From NCBI GenBank assembly GCA_947492175.1, contig CANLMQ010000023.1:1-64000 (forward strand): 64,000 nucleotides of DNA. The letters are read 5' to 3'. Below the pieces are notes generated by a model that did not search any database, had not been told where the DNA came from, and saw only the letters and a list, made by a program, of their open reading frames with translations. A program made the position numbers and the translations under genes. Shown here in pieces: positions 35,207 through 44,935 of this stretch. Within the stretch, counting starts at the first letter, position 1. Every line of letters begins with the position of its first letter. Source of the stretch: an uncultured Draconibacterium sp. (GTDB taxonomy: Bacteria > Bacteroidota > Bacteroidia > Bacteroidales > Prolixibacteraceae).

Positions 35207-36466
35207 CTATGCTAAATTGCTGTGTGTGTTAAAAACTTTTTTTGTAATAAGTGTTGTCGAACCCACATTTTTTTCTACATACATTTTGCTTGTTTCTGAT
35301 GCTTTTTTGAGTTCTTCTTCCTGGTGAAGAAGCAGATTTAATGCGTCATTCAATTCATTAAAATTGTGTATTGGGAAGGCGCCTTTTGCTTCCGCCAAAT
35401 CAACAGCTTCTTTGAATTTTTTATAGTTAGGGCCAAATAAAATTGGCAAGGCAAAAGTTGCTGCTTCTAAAATATTGTGAATACCGACGCCAAAGCCGCC
35501 TCCAATGTATGCAAGGTTTCCGTACTGATATAGTGACGAAAGAATACCAATTGAGTCAATTATTAACACTTGGTAGGTTTGGATATCGTGATTTTGGATT
35601 TGACTAAAAGAAATGGCAGGCTTTTTCAACATCTGATGTATTCTGTTGATATTTGAGGATGAAACCTCGTGCGGTGCTATAATAAATTTTACATTGTTAT
35701 TATCTTCCAGATTGTTGATAAACTCTGCAAGTAGCTCTTCATCGGGTTTCCAGGTGCTACCTGCAATTACCACGGTGGAGTTTCCCTTGAATTTTTCAAC
35801 AATATCGAACTTTTTTGCACTGCGGGCTATGCTTGCCACTCTGTCGAAACGGGTATCTCCCGAAATTGTAAAATTTCGGACTCCAATGTTAGTTAGTAAT
35901 TCTCCTGATTTTTCGTTCTGAATAAAAAAGTGTTCAAAGCTTAAAAGAATTTTGCGGTACCATTTCCCCCAGGGTGTGTTTTTAAAAAACTGTTGGTTTT
36001 CTCTGAAAATCGCAGAAATGATGAAAAGAGGAATCTGTCGTGATTCTAGTTCGGTAATAAAATGGTACCAGAATTCATATTTCACAAAAAATACTTTTTC
36101 GGGCTTTACAATGTTTATAAAGGTTTGTGCATTTCTTTTTGTGTCCATCGGAAGGTAGCAAACCACATCGGCACCTTCATAGTTTTTTCTTATTTCGTAG
36201 CCCGAGGGAGAGAAAAACGAGAGAATGATTTTATAATTAGGGTGTTGTTTCTTTGTTTCTTCAATAACCGGGCGACCTTGCTCAAATTCGCCAAGCGAAG
36301 CACAATGAAACCACAGGTAGCGAGCGTCATTGTCGATTTCTGACTGAAGTTTAGTTGTCCAGTTTTTTCGGCCGGTAATCATAAATTTTGCTTTCTCGTT
36401 AAACAGGGCAGCTACCCGAATAAAGCAATTGTATAAAAAGATTCCAAGATTATAGAATAAAACCAT
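35207..36466 (-). CDS. waaA: 3-deoxy-D-manno-octulosonic acid (Kdo) transferase
   Basis: A 419-residue GT30 enzyme that transfers Kdo from CMP-Kdo to lipid IV(A) in lipopolysaccharide synthesis at the inner membrane. An N-terminal hydrophobic segment (LFYNLGIFLYNCFIRVAALF) anchors it. The conserved ASLGEFEQGRPVIE, KYEFWYHFI, FVIAGSTWKPDEE-like and IGGGFGVGIHNILEAA segments are present, the last two forming the nucleotide-sugar site. It follows the lycopene-cyclase-domain gene by 10 bases, so the two share a transcript. Confidence 0.95.
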   Translation of the reverse strand: MVLFYNLGIFLYNCFIRVAALFNEKAKFMITGRKNWTTKLQSEIDNDARYLWFHCASLGEFEQGRPVIEETKKQHPNYKIILSFFSPSGYEIRKNYEGADVVCYLPMDTKRNAQTFINIVKPEKVFFVKYEFWYHFITELESRQIPLFIISAIFRENQQFFKNTPWGKWYRKILLSFEHFFIQNEKSGELLTNIGVRNFTISGDTRFDRVASIARSAKKFDIVEKFKGNSTVVIAGSTWKPDEELLAEFINNLEDNNNVKFIIAPHEVSSSNINRIHQMLKKPAISFSQIQNHDIQTYQVLIIDSIGILSSLYQYGNLAYIGGGFGVGIHNILEAATFALPILFGPNYKKFKEAVDLAEAKGAFPIHNFNELNDALNLLLHQEEELKKASETSKMYVEKNVGSTTLITKKVFNTHSNLA

Positions 36467-36476
36467 CTGTGTAAAA

Positions 36477-37166
36477 TTAATAATGCTGCCGCTCGTTTAA
36501 ATATTCGTAAATGGTAATGTTTATTAGCAGCAACATAAATAAATAAGCAAATTTCTCGACCGGAATTCCTAAAATTGCGGTTCCGATAATATGATCGGTA
36601 TTGTAAATTATTACCGGGAATATATTTAAAATGGCAGATATAATTAGAAAAGGTACCAGCGAAATAGCATAGGCAAGATAAAATTTTGTGTAATGCTTTT
36701 TAAACCGGTTGCGGAAAATGGTGTACCCAAGATAAATAGCAGTTAGAAAGAAAGTAAAAAAGGTAAACATGTTTTTGCGATGCGAATAAGCCAGTATTGC
36801 TGAAATCGCAAAAATTGCCAGGCTGATAACTATAAAAATGTTGGGTTTTTCGAAATGCTCGAGTTTTAATTTTAGCCATTCGTAAATATAGACCGACGAA
36901 AGTGGGATGATAAGAAAAGCCAGCCACTCTTCGATCGGTATTTTTAGCAGATCAATTTCGGTAATGTATGTCGGGTTAAAACTCCAGACGCCGAGTTCGG
37001 TAAAGCGGATGTCCCACATTACAAATATAGCTCCTGCAAAAATGGAGGCGGGTAAAAGATATTTCAGTTGAAATACAAAACGTACTTTTTTTTGTGAGCC
37101 TAATATTACCGGAATTACCAGGTAGCCCAGTAAAAGAAGCAAATACGTCAGGTTTTTAATTTCCAT
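36477..37166 (-). CDS. Lycopene-cyclase-domain membrane protein (CrtYcd-like)
   Basis: A 229-residue protein with six or seven transmembrane helices. It contains two copies of the lycopene-cyclase (CarR/CrtYc-CrtYd) signature: GVWSFNP...LKIPIEEWLAFLIIP in the first half and GTAILGIPVEKFAYLF in the second. This is the fused heterodimeric-type cyclase that forms beta-ionone rings on carotenoids. The usual crtI/crtB genes are not in the window. A TAnnTTTG box lies just upstream, and waaA follows in the same operon. The function as a cyclase is family-based, and the substrate is not proven. Confidence 0.85.
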   Translation of the reverse strand: MEIKNLTYLLLLLGYLVIPVILGSQKKVRFVFQLKYLLPASIFAGAIFVMWDIRFTELGVWSFNPTYITEIDLLKIPIEEWLAFLIIPLSSVYIYEWLKLKLEHFEKPNIFIVISLAIFAISAILAYSHRKNMFTFFTFFLTAIYLGYTIFRNRFKKHYTKFYLAYAISLVPFLIISAILNIFPVIIYNTDHIIGTAILGIPVEKFAYLFMLLLINITIYEYLNERQHY

Positions 37167-37183
37167 TTTTTCGAATTTGCGGG

Positions 37184-37191
37184 CAAAGTTA
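37184..37191 (-). promoter_or_regulatory. -7 element of the lycopene cyclase-waaA operon
   Basis: On the minus strand TAACTTTG matches TAnnTTTG exactly. A TTTA resembling -33 lies 17 bases upstream. The predicted leader is about 10 bases. Confidence 0.55.
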
Positions 37192-37261
37192 TATCATTTA
37201 TTAGAATATAAATTCAGATGAGGATAAATTAATCTTGAAGAGGAGAAACAGTTACAAAAAA

Positions 37262-37292
37262 AGCGCAGAGATCAAATCAGGTCTCTGCGCCT
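37262..37292 (-). terminator. Terminator of the GH2 beta-galactosidase gene
   Basis: On the minus strand, GCGCAGAGA pairs perfectly with TCTCTGCGC and is followed by seven T. It lies about 30 bases beyond the stop. Confidence 0.9.
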
Positions 37293-37318
37293 TTTGGGCT
37301 TTATGTTCTAATTGTTGT

Positions 37319-40300
37319 TTAGAATTTCAGTTTTGCCAAATCTTTGGGATTGTCACCACTTGAAATTGCTTTCATCCGGAAAGAGTACGAATAAGCTTTT
37401 TTAGTTAAGCGGTACTCGTCGTGAGTCCAGTTACCCCAGCTGTTATCGCCTCCAACTCCCATTTGTTTATAGTCGATGTTTACCGAAGTAAGGTCGCGAG
37501 GTTTTACATCTGTTGTGTGTCGGTTTTTAGCTCCAGTCTCCGGACGTATTATACCATCGGTTTTTTCCATGCTTTCAAAATCTTCCATAATGTTATGGTG
37601 AGCACTTACTTCCAGTAATGGCATTCCACAGAAGAGCAATCCTTTGCCTGAATTATCAGTGATAGTCAACCAGCGAACATCAGTTTTGTTGCCATTTTCC
37701 TGTGGTCGCAGATAAGCCCAGTACTGATCGGCAACACTGCCGCTGTACGTGCCAACAAATGCTCCTGTTTTTCTGTCCTGGTACGATTCCTGCGGGCCAC
37801 GTCCAAGCCAGCTCATTTGGTCGAATTTGCGTGGCATTACCAGGTTCATTCCCATTCGTACAATTTCAGGAAGTTCGTCGGCAGTCATTTTAAAGTTGTT
37901 TTTAATCACAATATCGCCCGAGCCGTAAACCATGTAGTTTGATTCGTGTTTTGCAATAACATGATCGTTGTCGTCAGTTAAATCGAACTTGAAGGTTACT
38001 TCTTTCCAGTTTTTACCTTTTTCTCCAACAGAGGCATGAGTTAACTTTCTGTTTTCGCCGGCTTTTCTCCAAACTCTTGAGCGTTTATGCAGACCATTTC
38101 CAAAGTCATTGTCAATTGGTGCACGCCAGAAATTAGGTATTGGGCCACTGGTAAGCATTTCGGTGTCTTTCTTTTTAAAGCTTGAAATAACTCCGGCTTT
38201 TTTATCGAAAGTGATTGAGAAATCTTTTCCTGAAATGGTTGCTGTGGCATCGTTCTCGTTTAACTCCAACGCCTCAAATTGGGCTTTGTTTGCTTTTGGT
38301 GCAGCTTTATAAACCGGTAGTTCAAATTGTTCTTTTGCCATAATCGAACCCGCTTCCACAAGACTCCACTTGTCTTTTAGACTTGCTTTTATGGTTAAGA
38401 AGTATTCAACTCCCGGTTCTGGTTTAATTGTGTAGCCGATGTTTACTTTTTTCGATTCACCTGCTGCCAGATCAAGGTTTTCCAGTTTGCCATTGTCCAC
38501 AATTTTTCCATCGCCTGTTACTTCCCAATCAAAATTAAAGTGTGAAAGATTTAAGAACGCATATTTATTTTTAATTGAAATTGTACCTGATTTGAGATTA
38601 ACCGCATCGAAACCAATGTATTGGTATACTTTCTTTACTTCTAAAAGATGTGGTTTTACCGCGCGGTCGGGATCAACCAATCCGTTGTTACAGAAGTTTC
38701 CGTCAGAAGGAACAGTATCGGGGCCAAAGTCGCCACCATATGCCCAGTATTCTTCACCTTTGTCGTTGGTTGTTAATAATCCCTGGTCAACCCAGTCCCA
38801 AATAAAACCTCCTTGTAATACATCGTACTTTTCTATTAAATCCCAGTAATCTTGCAAGTTGCCAACGCTGTTTCCCATGGCATGTGCGTATTCGCACTGA
38901 ATTAATGGCATATCAGCTTTTTCTTTGGCAAACTTTTCCATGGCTTCCATTCGCATGTACATGGGGCAGTTAATATCGGTATTTCCTACGCCGTGGGCTT
39001 GTTCGTGCTGAACAGGTCGGCTATTGTCAACAGATTTCAAATAATCGTAAGTGGCCTCAAAGTTGGGACCGTTTCCGGATTCATTACCCAGCGACCAGAT
39101 GATAACGCAGGGTTGGTTTTTGTCGCGTTGGTACATGTTGCGTGTGCGATACATATGTGCTTCTTTCCAGTCTTCGTTTTTAGCCAACGTTTCCGGGCCA
39201 TAGCCCATTCCGTGCGTTTCAATGTTTGCTTCATTAACAATGTATAAACCATATTTATTACAGAGTTCGTACCACAATTCAGGTTGGGGATAGTGCGATG
39301 TGCGAACTGCGTTCAGGTTATTTTCTTTCATGGTTTTTATATCCAGAAGCATAGTTTCCTTATCCTGAACATGGCCGGTTTTATCGTTGTGTTCGTGTAG
39401 ATTGGCTCCTTTTAGGTAAATATATTTTCCGTTTACGCGAAGGGTGGCATCAATGATTTCAATTTTTCTGAAACCTACATCTTGTTTTATCACTTCAATA
39501 ACTCCATCGGCATTTTTTAAGGTGATAATCAGTTCGTAAAGATTCGGGATTTCGGCCGACCATTGTTTTACATTTGGAATTTCGGCAGAAAACTGCACTG
39601 CTTGTTCTGAGGTTGTTTCTGCGAATTCTTTTACAATAGTACCGTTTTCAGAAAGGGTGGCTTCAACGGTTAGTTCAGCATTGTTGCTTAAATCAATAGC
39701 CAAATCAAAAACGCCATTGGTGTAAGTTCTGTCTAAAGTAGAACCTATTCTAAAATCTTTTACCGCTTGTTTGTTGCGGGCTTTTAAATATACATCGCGG
39801 GTAATACCACTCATTCTCCAAAAATCCTGATCTTCCATATAGGAAGCATCGCTCCATCGGAAAATTTCCACGGCCATTGTGTTTACGCCGCTTTTTAAAT
39901 AGTTTGTGATGTTAAATTCTGCCGGAGTTTTACTGTCCTCGCTGTAGCCTACAAATTGTTCGTTTATCCATAGATTCATGCACGAGCTAACTGCTCCAAA
40001 ATGAATTATAATATCATCTCCGGCCCATTCGGAAGGAACTTCGAAAGTTCTTTTGTACGAACCAACCGGGTTGTAGTGTTCCTGAATTAACGGTGGCGTT
40101 TTGGCATGAGGATATTTTACGTTGGTGTAAATGGGGTAGTCGAAACCAGACATTTCCCAGTTTGCGGGAACCTGGATTTTATCCCACTCGCGTGTGTCAA
40201 AATCGTTTTTGAAAAACCAGAATGGGCGTTCCGACGGATTTTGAGCCAGATGAAACTGCCATGTTCCGTTTAACGATTTTAAAAGTGGAGATTGCCATTT

Positions 40301-40513
40301 ATCCTCGGTTCTGGCTTGCTCGGTTGTGGCAAAAGGAATAAAATACGCGTGAGCAGCTTCTTTGTTCACCTGGAAAATTGTTGGATCTTCCCACGGCTTG
40401 GGATTTGGTTCCTCGAAAGGAACATTTGAATAATCTTTGTAACGGTTACATGACACCAATACTAACAGGCTTATTGTTAGTAGGGCAAGAATGTAGTTCG
40501 TTTGTTTCTTCAT
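37319..40513 (-). CDS. GH2 beta-galactosidase, lipoprotein
   Basis: A 1064-residue LacZ-type enzyme with a lipoprotein signal peptide (TISLLVLVSC, Cys22), so it is periplasmic or surface-anchored. The domains are an N-terminal sugar-binding jelly roll (about 75-245), an Ig-like domain, a TIM barrel and the C-terminal beta-galactosidase small-chain domain. The acid/base Glu is in WSLGNESGNG (near residue 478) and the nucleophile Glu in QCEYAHAMGN (near 541). It releases beta-linked galactose from host or algal glycans. No SusC/SusD genes flank it, so it is an orphan rather than part of a classic polysaccharide locus. Confidence 0.95.
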   Translation of the reverse strand: MKKQTNYILALLTISLLVLVSCNRYKDYSNVPFEEPNPKPWEDPTIFQVNKEAAHAYFIPFATTEQARTEDKWQSPLLKSLNGTWQFHLAQNPSERPFWFFKNDFDTREWDKIQVPANWEMSGFDYPIYTNVKYPHAKTPPLIQEHYNPVGSYKRTFEVPSEWAGDDIIIHFGAVSSCMNLWINEQFVGYSEDSKTPAEFNITNYLKSGVNTMAVEIFRWSDASYMEDQDFWRMSGITRDVYLKARNKQAVKDFRIGSTLDRTYTNGVFDLAIDLSNNAELTVEATLSENGTIVKEFAETTSEQAVQFSAEIPNVKQWSAEIPNLYELIITLKNADGVIEVIKQDVGFRKIEIIDATLRVNGKYIYLKGANLHEHNDKTGHVQDKETMLLDIKTMKENNLNAVRTSHYPQPELWYELCNKYGLYIVNEANIETHGMGYGPETLAKNEDWKEAHMYRTRNMYQRDKNQPCVIIWSLGNESGNGPNFEATYDYLKSVDNSRPVQHEQAHGVGNTDINCPMYMRMEAMEKFAKEKADMPLIQCEYAHAMGNSVGNLQDYWDLIEKYDVLQGGFIWDWVDQGLLTTNDKGEEYWAYGGDFGPDTVPSDGNFCNNGLVDPDRAVKPHLLEVKKVYQYIGFDAVNLKSGTISIKNKYAFLNLSHFNFDWEVTGDGKIVDNGKLENLDLAAGESKKVNIGYTIKPEPGVEYFLTIKASLKDKWSLVEAGSIMAKEQFELPVYKAAPKANKAQFEALELNENDATATISGKDFSITFDKKAGVISSFKKKDTEMLTSGPIPNFWRAPIDNDFGNGLHKRSRVWRKAGENRKLTHASVGEKGKNWKEVTFKFDLTDDNDHVIAKHESNYMVYGSGDIVIKNNFKMTADELPEIVRMGMNLVMPRKFDQMSWLGRGPQESYQDRKTGAFVGTYSGSVADQYWAYLRPQENGNKTDVRWLTITDNSGKGLLFCGMPLLEVSAHHNIMEDFESMEKTDGIIRPETGAKNRHTTDVKPRDLTSVNIDYKQMGVGGDNSWGNWTHDEYRLTKKAYSYSFRMKAISSGDNPKDLAKLKF

Positions 40514-40767
40514 GGTATTTAATTATTAGTTTATTCTTCGAAACGCATGTTAAAGATAAAATTTACCCCTAATATGATCAGGCCTTATTTTCATCAAAAG
40601 GACAATACTTTCTCATCAAGCCAGAGAAATATATCATCGTAATAATGATTCAATAAGTATTCTGATGTCATATACAAACCTCTTTAGGCTTGCATTACAA
40701 AATACAGTTCCAAGTAAGTGTTTGGCAGGAGTTAATATATTTAGACAATTATTTCAGTAGGTAATTT

Positions 40768-42063
40768 CTAACTGAAAAGTTTTGCTACTTTTTCTTTTAC
40801 TTCTTCTTCGTTTGGGTTGATATCGAAAATAATTTCAGGTTTTAGATAAAACAACTCATTTTCGTTTTTAAATTTTTCTTCGCCACCACCTGTTATATTT
40901 AGCATGATTAAATCATCCTTTTTGACAGTGCCATTTTCTACAGATTCAATTAAAGTTGCAGTTGCAACAGCCGAGGCAGGGTGAATATCATTGCCTTCCA
41001 GTTCCAAAAACAGTTTGCCCGCTTCGGCAGCTTGTTCGTTGCTTGCTAAAAGCACAGCACCACCAGCATCTTTCATCGCATCGTATAATCCGCCTGCAAT
41101 GGGGTAAGGTGGTTTACGGTTCGATAAAACTTTTGCAACAATTTCTTCCACTTGATCGCGGGCAAGTTGGTCGTCGAGCGGAAGCATGGCACGCGAATCC
41201 ACTTTCCATGCATCATGGATGGGTGTGAAAGGAGTATTTTGCGAAACCATTAATTTCATTTTTGTGGCTCCAAAACGACCGTCATCAATTAAACGAAGAT
41301 TGGCTTCCCATGCAGCAATAGCTCCGGTTCCACTTCCTACAGCTTGAAAATAATAATCAGGAATTTGCCCGATTGTAGTGGTTGCCGATAGCATGGTTGT
41401 TGCCATTCCATCGCGGCGTGCAACATTTTTTGCTCCACCTTCAGCAATAAAACCGTCCATGGCTGCTACAATATTCGACAGATGTATTGCATCAAAATAA
41501 TCGCTTCCCGATTTGCTGCAAATAAGTTTTACGCAGTCGTTTAGCGGTGCATCAAACCAAAGTGCACTCAGGTTATCTTCCGGCACACAAATAATAAGTG
41601 GAATGTTGTTTTCAGAACAAACTTTAGCAAAGGCACGTGAAGTATTTCCGGCAGATGCTACCACTAAAACCTGATTCATTCCGTTAGTCATTCTACCGCA
41701 CACTGAGTAAGCTTCAGTTTCTTTAAACGATGCAGTTTGCATGTTTGTGCCCTTTTCGGGCCAGTATCCGCTAAATGTTATCCAAAGATTTTCAAGACCA
41801 AGTTTTTGGGCCAAACCTTTACTTTTGTAGGTTACAGGCGCCGAAGAACCTTCTAAAGTTCTGCCAATTGGCAGCCAGTCGGCAAATTTGTACAATCCCC
41901 ACGAATCGTCTTTTACATCAATTTGTTTTTTTTCGTAAATAGCCCTGATTAAGGTAGGTGCAGTTTCTCCGGGAGCATCCAGAGTCCAGCCTGCGTCTTC
42001 GAATTCCTTTCCGGTTTTAAACGATTTTAGGATGTATTTTGTGGGTGAAAAATCTTTGCTCAT
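40768..42063 (-). CDS. PLP-dependent cysteate synthase (threonine-synthase-like)
   Basis: A 431-residue fold-type II PLP enzyme. The probable PLP lysine is K114 in ASFKETEAYS, the phosphate-binding loop is SAGNTSRAF (137-145), and a GGGEE motif lies near the C-terminus. The opening (KYILKSFKTG...GWTLDAPGE...YKFADWLPI) resembles the Bacteroidota proteins classed as cysteate synthases rather than true threonine synthases. Cysteate synthase makes L-cysteate from O-phosphoserine and sulfite. In Bacteroidota that feeds capnine-type sulfonolipids. No acyltransferase partner is adjacent. If this reading is wrong, it is a divergent threonine synthase. Confidence 0.72.
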   Translation of the reverse strand: MSKDFSPTKYILKSFKTGKEFEDAGWTLDAPGETAPTLIRAIYEKKQIDVKDDSWGLYKFADWLPIGRTLEGSSAPVTYKSKGLAQKLGLENLWITFSGYWPEKGTNMQTASFKETEAYSVCGRMTNGMNQVLVVASAGNTSRAFAKVCSENNIPLIICVPEDNLSALWFDAPLNDCVKLICSKSGSDYFDAIHLSNIVAAMDGFIAEGGAKNVARRDGMATTMLSATTTIGQIPDYYFQAVGSGTGAIAAWEANLRLIDDGRFGATKMKLMVSQNTPFTPIHDAWKVDSRAMLPLDDQLARDQVEEIVAKVLSNRKPPYPIAGGLYDAMKDAGGAVLLASNEQAAEAGKLFLELEGNDIHPASAVATATLIESVENGTVKKDDLIMLNITGGGEEKFKNENELFYLKPEIIFDINPNEEEVKEKVAKLFS

Positions 42064-42087
42064 TGTACCTCAAATTTTATTGAAGGA

Positions 42088-42095
42088 CAAATGTA
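42088..42095 (-). promoter_or_regulatory. -7 element of the cysteate synthase gene
   Basis: On the minus strand TACATTTG matches TAnnTTTG exactly. CTTG, 18 bases upstream, resembles the -33 box. The start codon lies 25 bases downstream. Confidence 0.6.
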
Positions 42096-42230
42096 GAAAA
42101 TGAGAGCAGAAAACAAGAGAAAAAATTCCAAATCTGAAGTTTTAAATAATAATTTCTTTGTTCCTCCTCGATTTTCTTCTGATTGAGTATGGTTTGGTTA
42201 TCAGGCTTTTAAAAAATGGAGCTGAATTAA

Positions 42231-44600
42231 TTAATTTCGTGTTACAACTTCTTCAATAATATCTGTATTTATTTCGTAGGCCGAAAGATCGCTAAAATCA
42301 ACTTCAACACGAATTGCATGCAATCCTGAAGCTCCTTTTAAGTCTTCAAGTTCCAGTTCTTCTACTTTGTTTGTGAGATAACCCTGCGAAATCATATAAT
42401 CAATGTATTTTTTGTATTCGTGAATTTCGTCGGCATGCGAATAGATGATAGCAATTTTTCCTACTTGTGTTATCCGTTCGTTGGTGCCTTTTATGTGGGC
42501 TTTATCAATACGTTTTTTAGTTATTTCGTATCGTATATTGTAAGCTCCGGCAACATCAAATTTTTTTTCATCCTGCCGGAATGCAATACTTAAAGGATTT
42601 GAATGCACCAGTATAAGCTGGGTTATGTCTAATTTTATGGGTAATTGTGGTTGTAATTCCTGTATTTTGCGTGCAATTTTTACCTGTACCAAAAGCTGCC
42701 ATAAACGAATATTTTTTAAATACACATCGCTGTATTTCAAGTTTTGTACTAGTGATTGCCCGATGTAGCCGTTGTATTCCACTCCATCGGTATGGTATTT
42801 TTCGAAATAATGAGGGAAAACATCCTGGGCTTTAAGTTGTTCGCTATCAATAATCTCGCTTACTTTATCATTGATCAACGTAAGGCTGTTTTCAAAATCT
42901 TTTCTTTTTCTGTAAAGCACGTGCAACTCGGGGTCGAGCTTGCTCATATAATTGTTTACAGGTTCTTGCATTTCTTCATGCCTTTCTTTTAAAAGCAACA
43001 AAACCGGGTCGATATCTTTTTTCAGGAAATCAAGTATAACAACTTCGTCGCCGGCTTTTAATCCAGTTTTTACGGTTTTAATGTGTTGTCTTATTTTAAA
43101 ACTCAAATCATCGAGCAAAGGCATTTCTTTTACCTGCATGCCATATTCCAGAATTTCCCAGGCATGTTCCAGTTGTTCGGTTAAATCAGACTGAATGGCA
43201 TTGTTTCTTTCAATGGAAGAAGCTCTTACATCTGATGCCCCGTAAATGGGTACAACTTCTGAAAAAATAATGGGTTCAATACCATTTGATTCATCGTCGG
43301 TATTTTCTGCAAGCAGATTTGCAGCTGCTTGCCAGAAACGCCATTCAACAGTGGGGTGAATAGCTGTAAACTCTTCCTGTATTATTCCACGAACACGATC
43401 CTTCCATTCCTGCATTGAACGTTTAAGCGCAAGTGCAAAAATCGGGAATAAATCGTGCAGGCGTTTCAGTTGAATCATGTTTAAGCCGCCCGGATGGTTG
43501 CAGCCAAATTCGAGCATTCCAACTATCTCATCTTCCAGGGTAAGTGGAACAATTGCATGACTTCGAATTCCTTTTTTTAGAAAAGCTTCAACAACAACAT
43601 CCTTTTCAATTTCCCGGAAATCATCGGTTAATTGAATTTGTTTTTTCATAAAAGCCTTTTCGTAGATAGTGCCGGCATATTGAGTACAGTTCAATTCTGT
43701 TTGAGGAATTATGGTTTTCCAGATAATATTTTTATTCAGAATTGTTTCGAATCTATTATAGGCGGCTATTCCAAATTCAACATTTGGATTATCGAACAAT
43801 GCACGAACTTTTTCTTTTATTCGCAAAAAACCTTCATCAGATAGAATGGTATTTTTATCGAGTAAATCGGATTTTAGTTGCGATAAAACATAATCGTGCG
43901 TGACATCGATGTAATTAAATTGTACAAAACCTGAAAACTCAAACTGGTTGAGAGGAATTTTCCGCAACCAGAATTTGATGTTGCCCGAATTGTCGAAAAG
44001 CTCTTTAATTTCTTCTTGGCAAAGTGTTTTAGATTTTTTGCCTGGTTTAACTTTCAGGTATTTTAGATTGAATCTTTTTTTGAAAAATCTTACAGAGTTA
44101 TCGTTTTTGTCGATTAACTTAAAGGTGAAAGGTAAATCGTCGCTAATATGTATGTTGTAAATCTTTTCGAAAATAAACAGATACGCCTGGTATAACATGG
44201 AAGCATGCATCTTTTCAGGACCTATTTCATCAGCTAATTCAAGACTCCGGTGTTCTGCTGCAATAGTTTTGTTGTAACGTTCAGTTGCAAAAAACGGATC
44301 GGTGCTAAACGGTGAAAATGCAGCAGAAACATCAATATCTTCGTTCATTGGGTTGAAAACGAATGACATTAATTGGCTAAGCAGTTCCTTGTTTTCGTTT
44401 AATATTGATTTGTTGGGAAGTGGTTTTTTTAGCCAGGGCGACTGTTCAAGCTTTTCCAGAAAACCTTCAGCCATTACTTTCATGGGGTGGTTATTTGAAC
44501 GGCTGATTTTATTTAACTTGTCAATTAAATACTCAAAACTTAAAGTGGTTTTAACCGGCAGTTTACTGAGGCTTTCATTTATACATCTGCTTTCTTCCAT
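42231..44600 (-). CDS. Large GAF-domain protein of unknown role
   Basis: A 789-residue cytosolic protein. One recognisable GAF domain (about residues 275-420) includes GTIYEKAFMKKQIQLTDDFR and AIVPLTLEDEIVGMLEFGC. Long helical regions without an output domain lie on both sides: no kinase, cyclase or HTH is seen. The start at 44600 (MEESRCINESL) is preferred, because the 24 residues added by an earlier ATG at 44672 look non-coding. Proteins of this size with a central GAF are found across Bacteroidota and appear to be sensors or scaffolds. The gene is monocistronic. Confidence 0.75.
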   Translation of the reverse strand: MEESRCINESLSKLPVKTTLSFEYLIDKLNKISRSNNHPMKVMAEGFLEKLEQSPWLKKPLPNKSILNENKELLSQLMSFVFNPMNEDIDVSAAFSPFSTDPFFATERYNKTIAAEHRSLELADEIGPEKMHASMLYQAYLFIFEKIYNIHISDDLPFTFKLIDKNDNSVRFFKKRFNLKYLKVKPGKKSKTLCQEEIKELFDNSGNIKFWLRKIPLNQFEFSGFVQFNYIDVTHDYVLSQLKSDLLDKNTILSDEGFLRIKEKVRALFDNPNVEFGIAAYNRFETILNKNIIWKTIIPQTELNCTQYAGTIYEKAFMKKQIQLTDDFREIEKDVVVEAFLKKGIRSHAIVPLTLEDEIVGMLEFGCNHPGGLNMIQLKRLHDLFPIFALALKRSMQEWKDRVRGIIQEEFTAIHPTVEWRFWQAAANLLAENTDDESNGIEPIIFSEVVPIYGASDVRASSIERNNAIQSDLTEQLEHAWEILEYGMQVKEMPLLDDLSFKIRQHIKTVKTGLKAGDEVVILDFLKKDIDPVLLLLKERHEEMQEPVNNYMSKLDPELHVLYRKRKDFENSLTLINDKVSEIIDSEQLKAQDVFPHYFEKYHTDGVEYNGYIGQSLVQNLKYSDVYLKNIRLWQLLVQVKIARKIQELQPQLPIKLDITQLILVHSNPLSIAFRQDEKKFDVAGAYNIRYEITKKRIDKAHIKGTNERITQVGKIAIIYSHADEIHEYKKYIDYMISQGYLTNKVEELELEDLKGASGLHAIRVEVDFSDLSAYEINTDIIEEVVTRN

Positions 44601-44872
44601 TGTTTTTAGTTCTTGCGAATAAACTATATACCAAAAAATTTTACTTTTTGTTACATGTGTCTTCAATAACATGATCTTATTACAGAATGTTTTACGAAGA
44701 TTTTGAAAGATAAAATAAAAAAATAATGAGCTAACTAATCGGAAGAATTTTGTTCAGAAAAATTAACATGGATATTATTATTTCAAATAGAATTATTGAG
44801 CAGAAAAAGCAGGATTAAGAATAAGTTTGAACGTGATAAAACGGAGCTGTCAAGATATATTTAATAATAAAA

Positions 44873-44906
44873 AAAAGCCACCTGTTTAATTACAGATGGC
44901 TTTAAA
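44873..44906 (-). terminator. Terminator of the PNGase F-like operon
   Basis: On the minus strand, AAAGCCATCTGT pairs with ACAGGTGGCTTT (11 of 12) and is followed by eight T. It lies 30 bases after the stop. Confidence 0.9.
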
Positions 44907-44935
44907 AAAGTTTGACTTTTATTTTGAATTATGAG

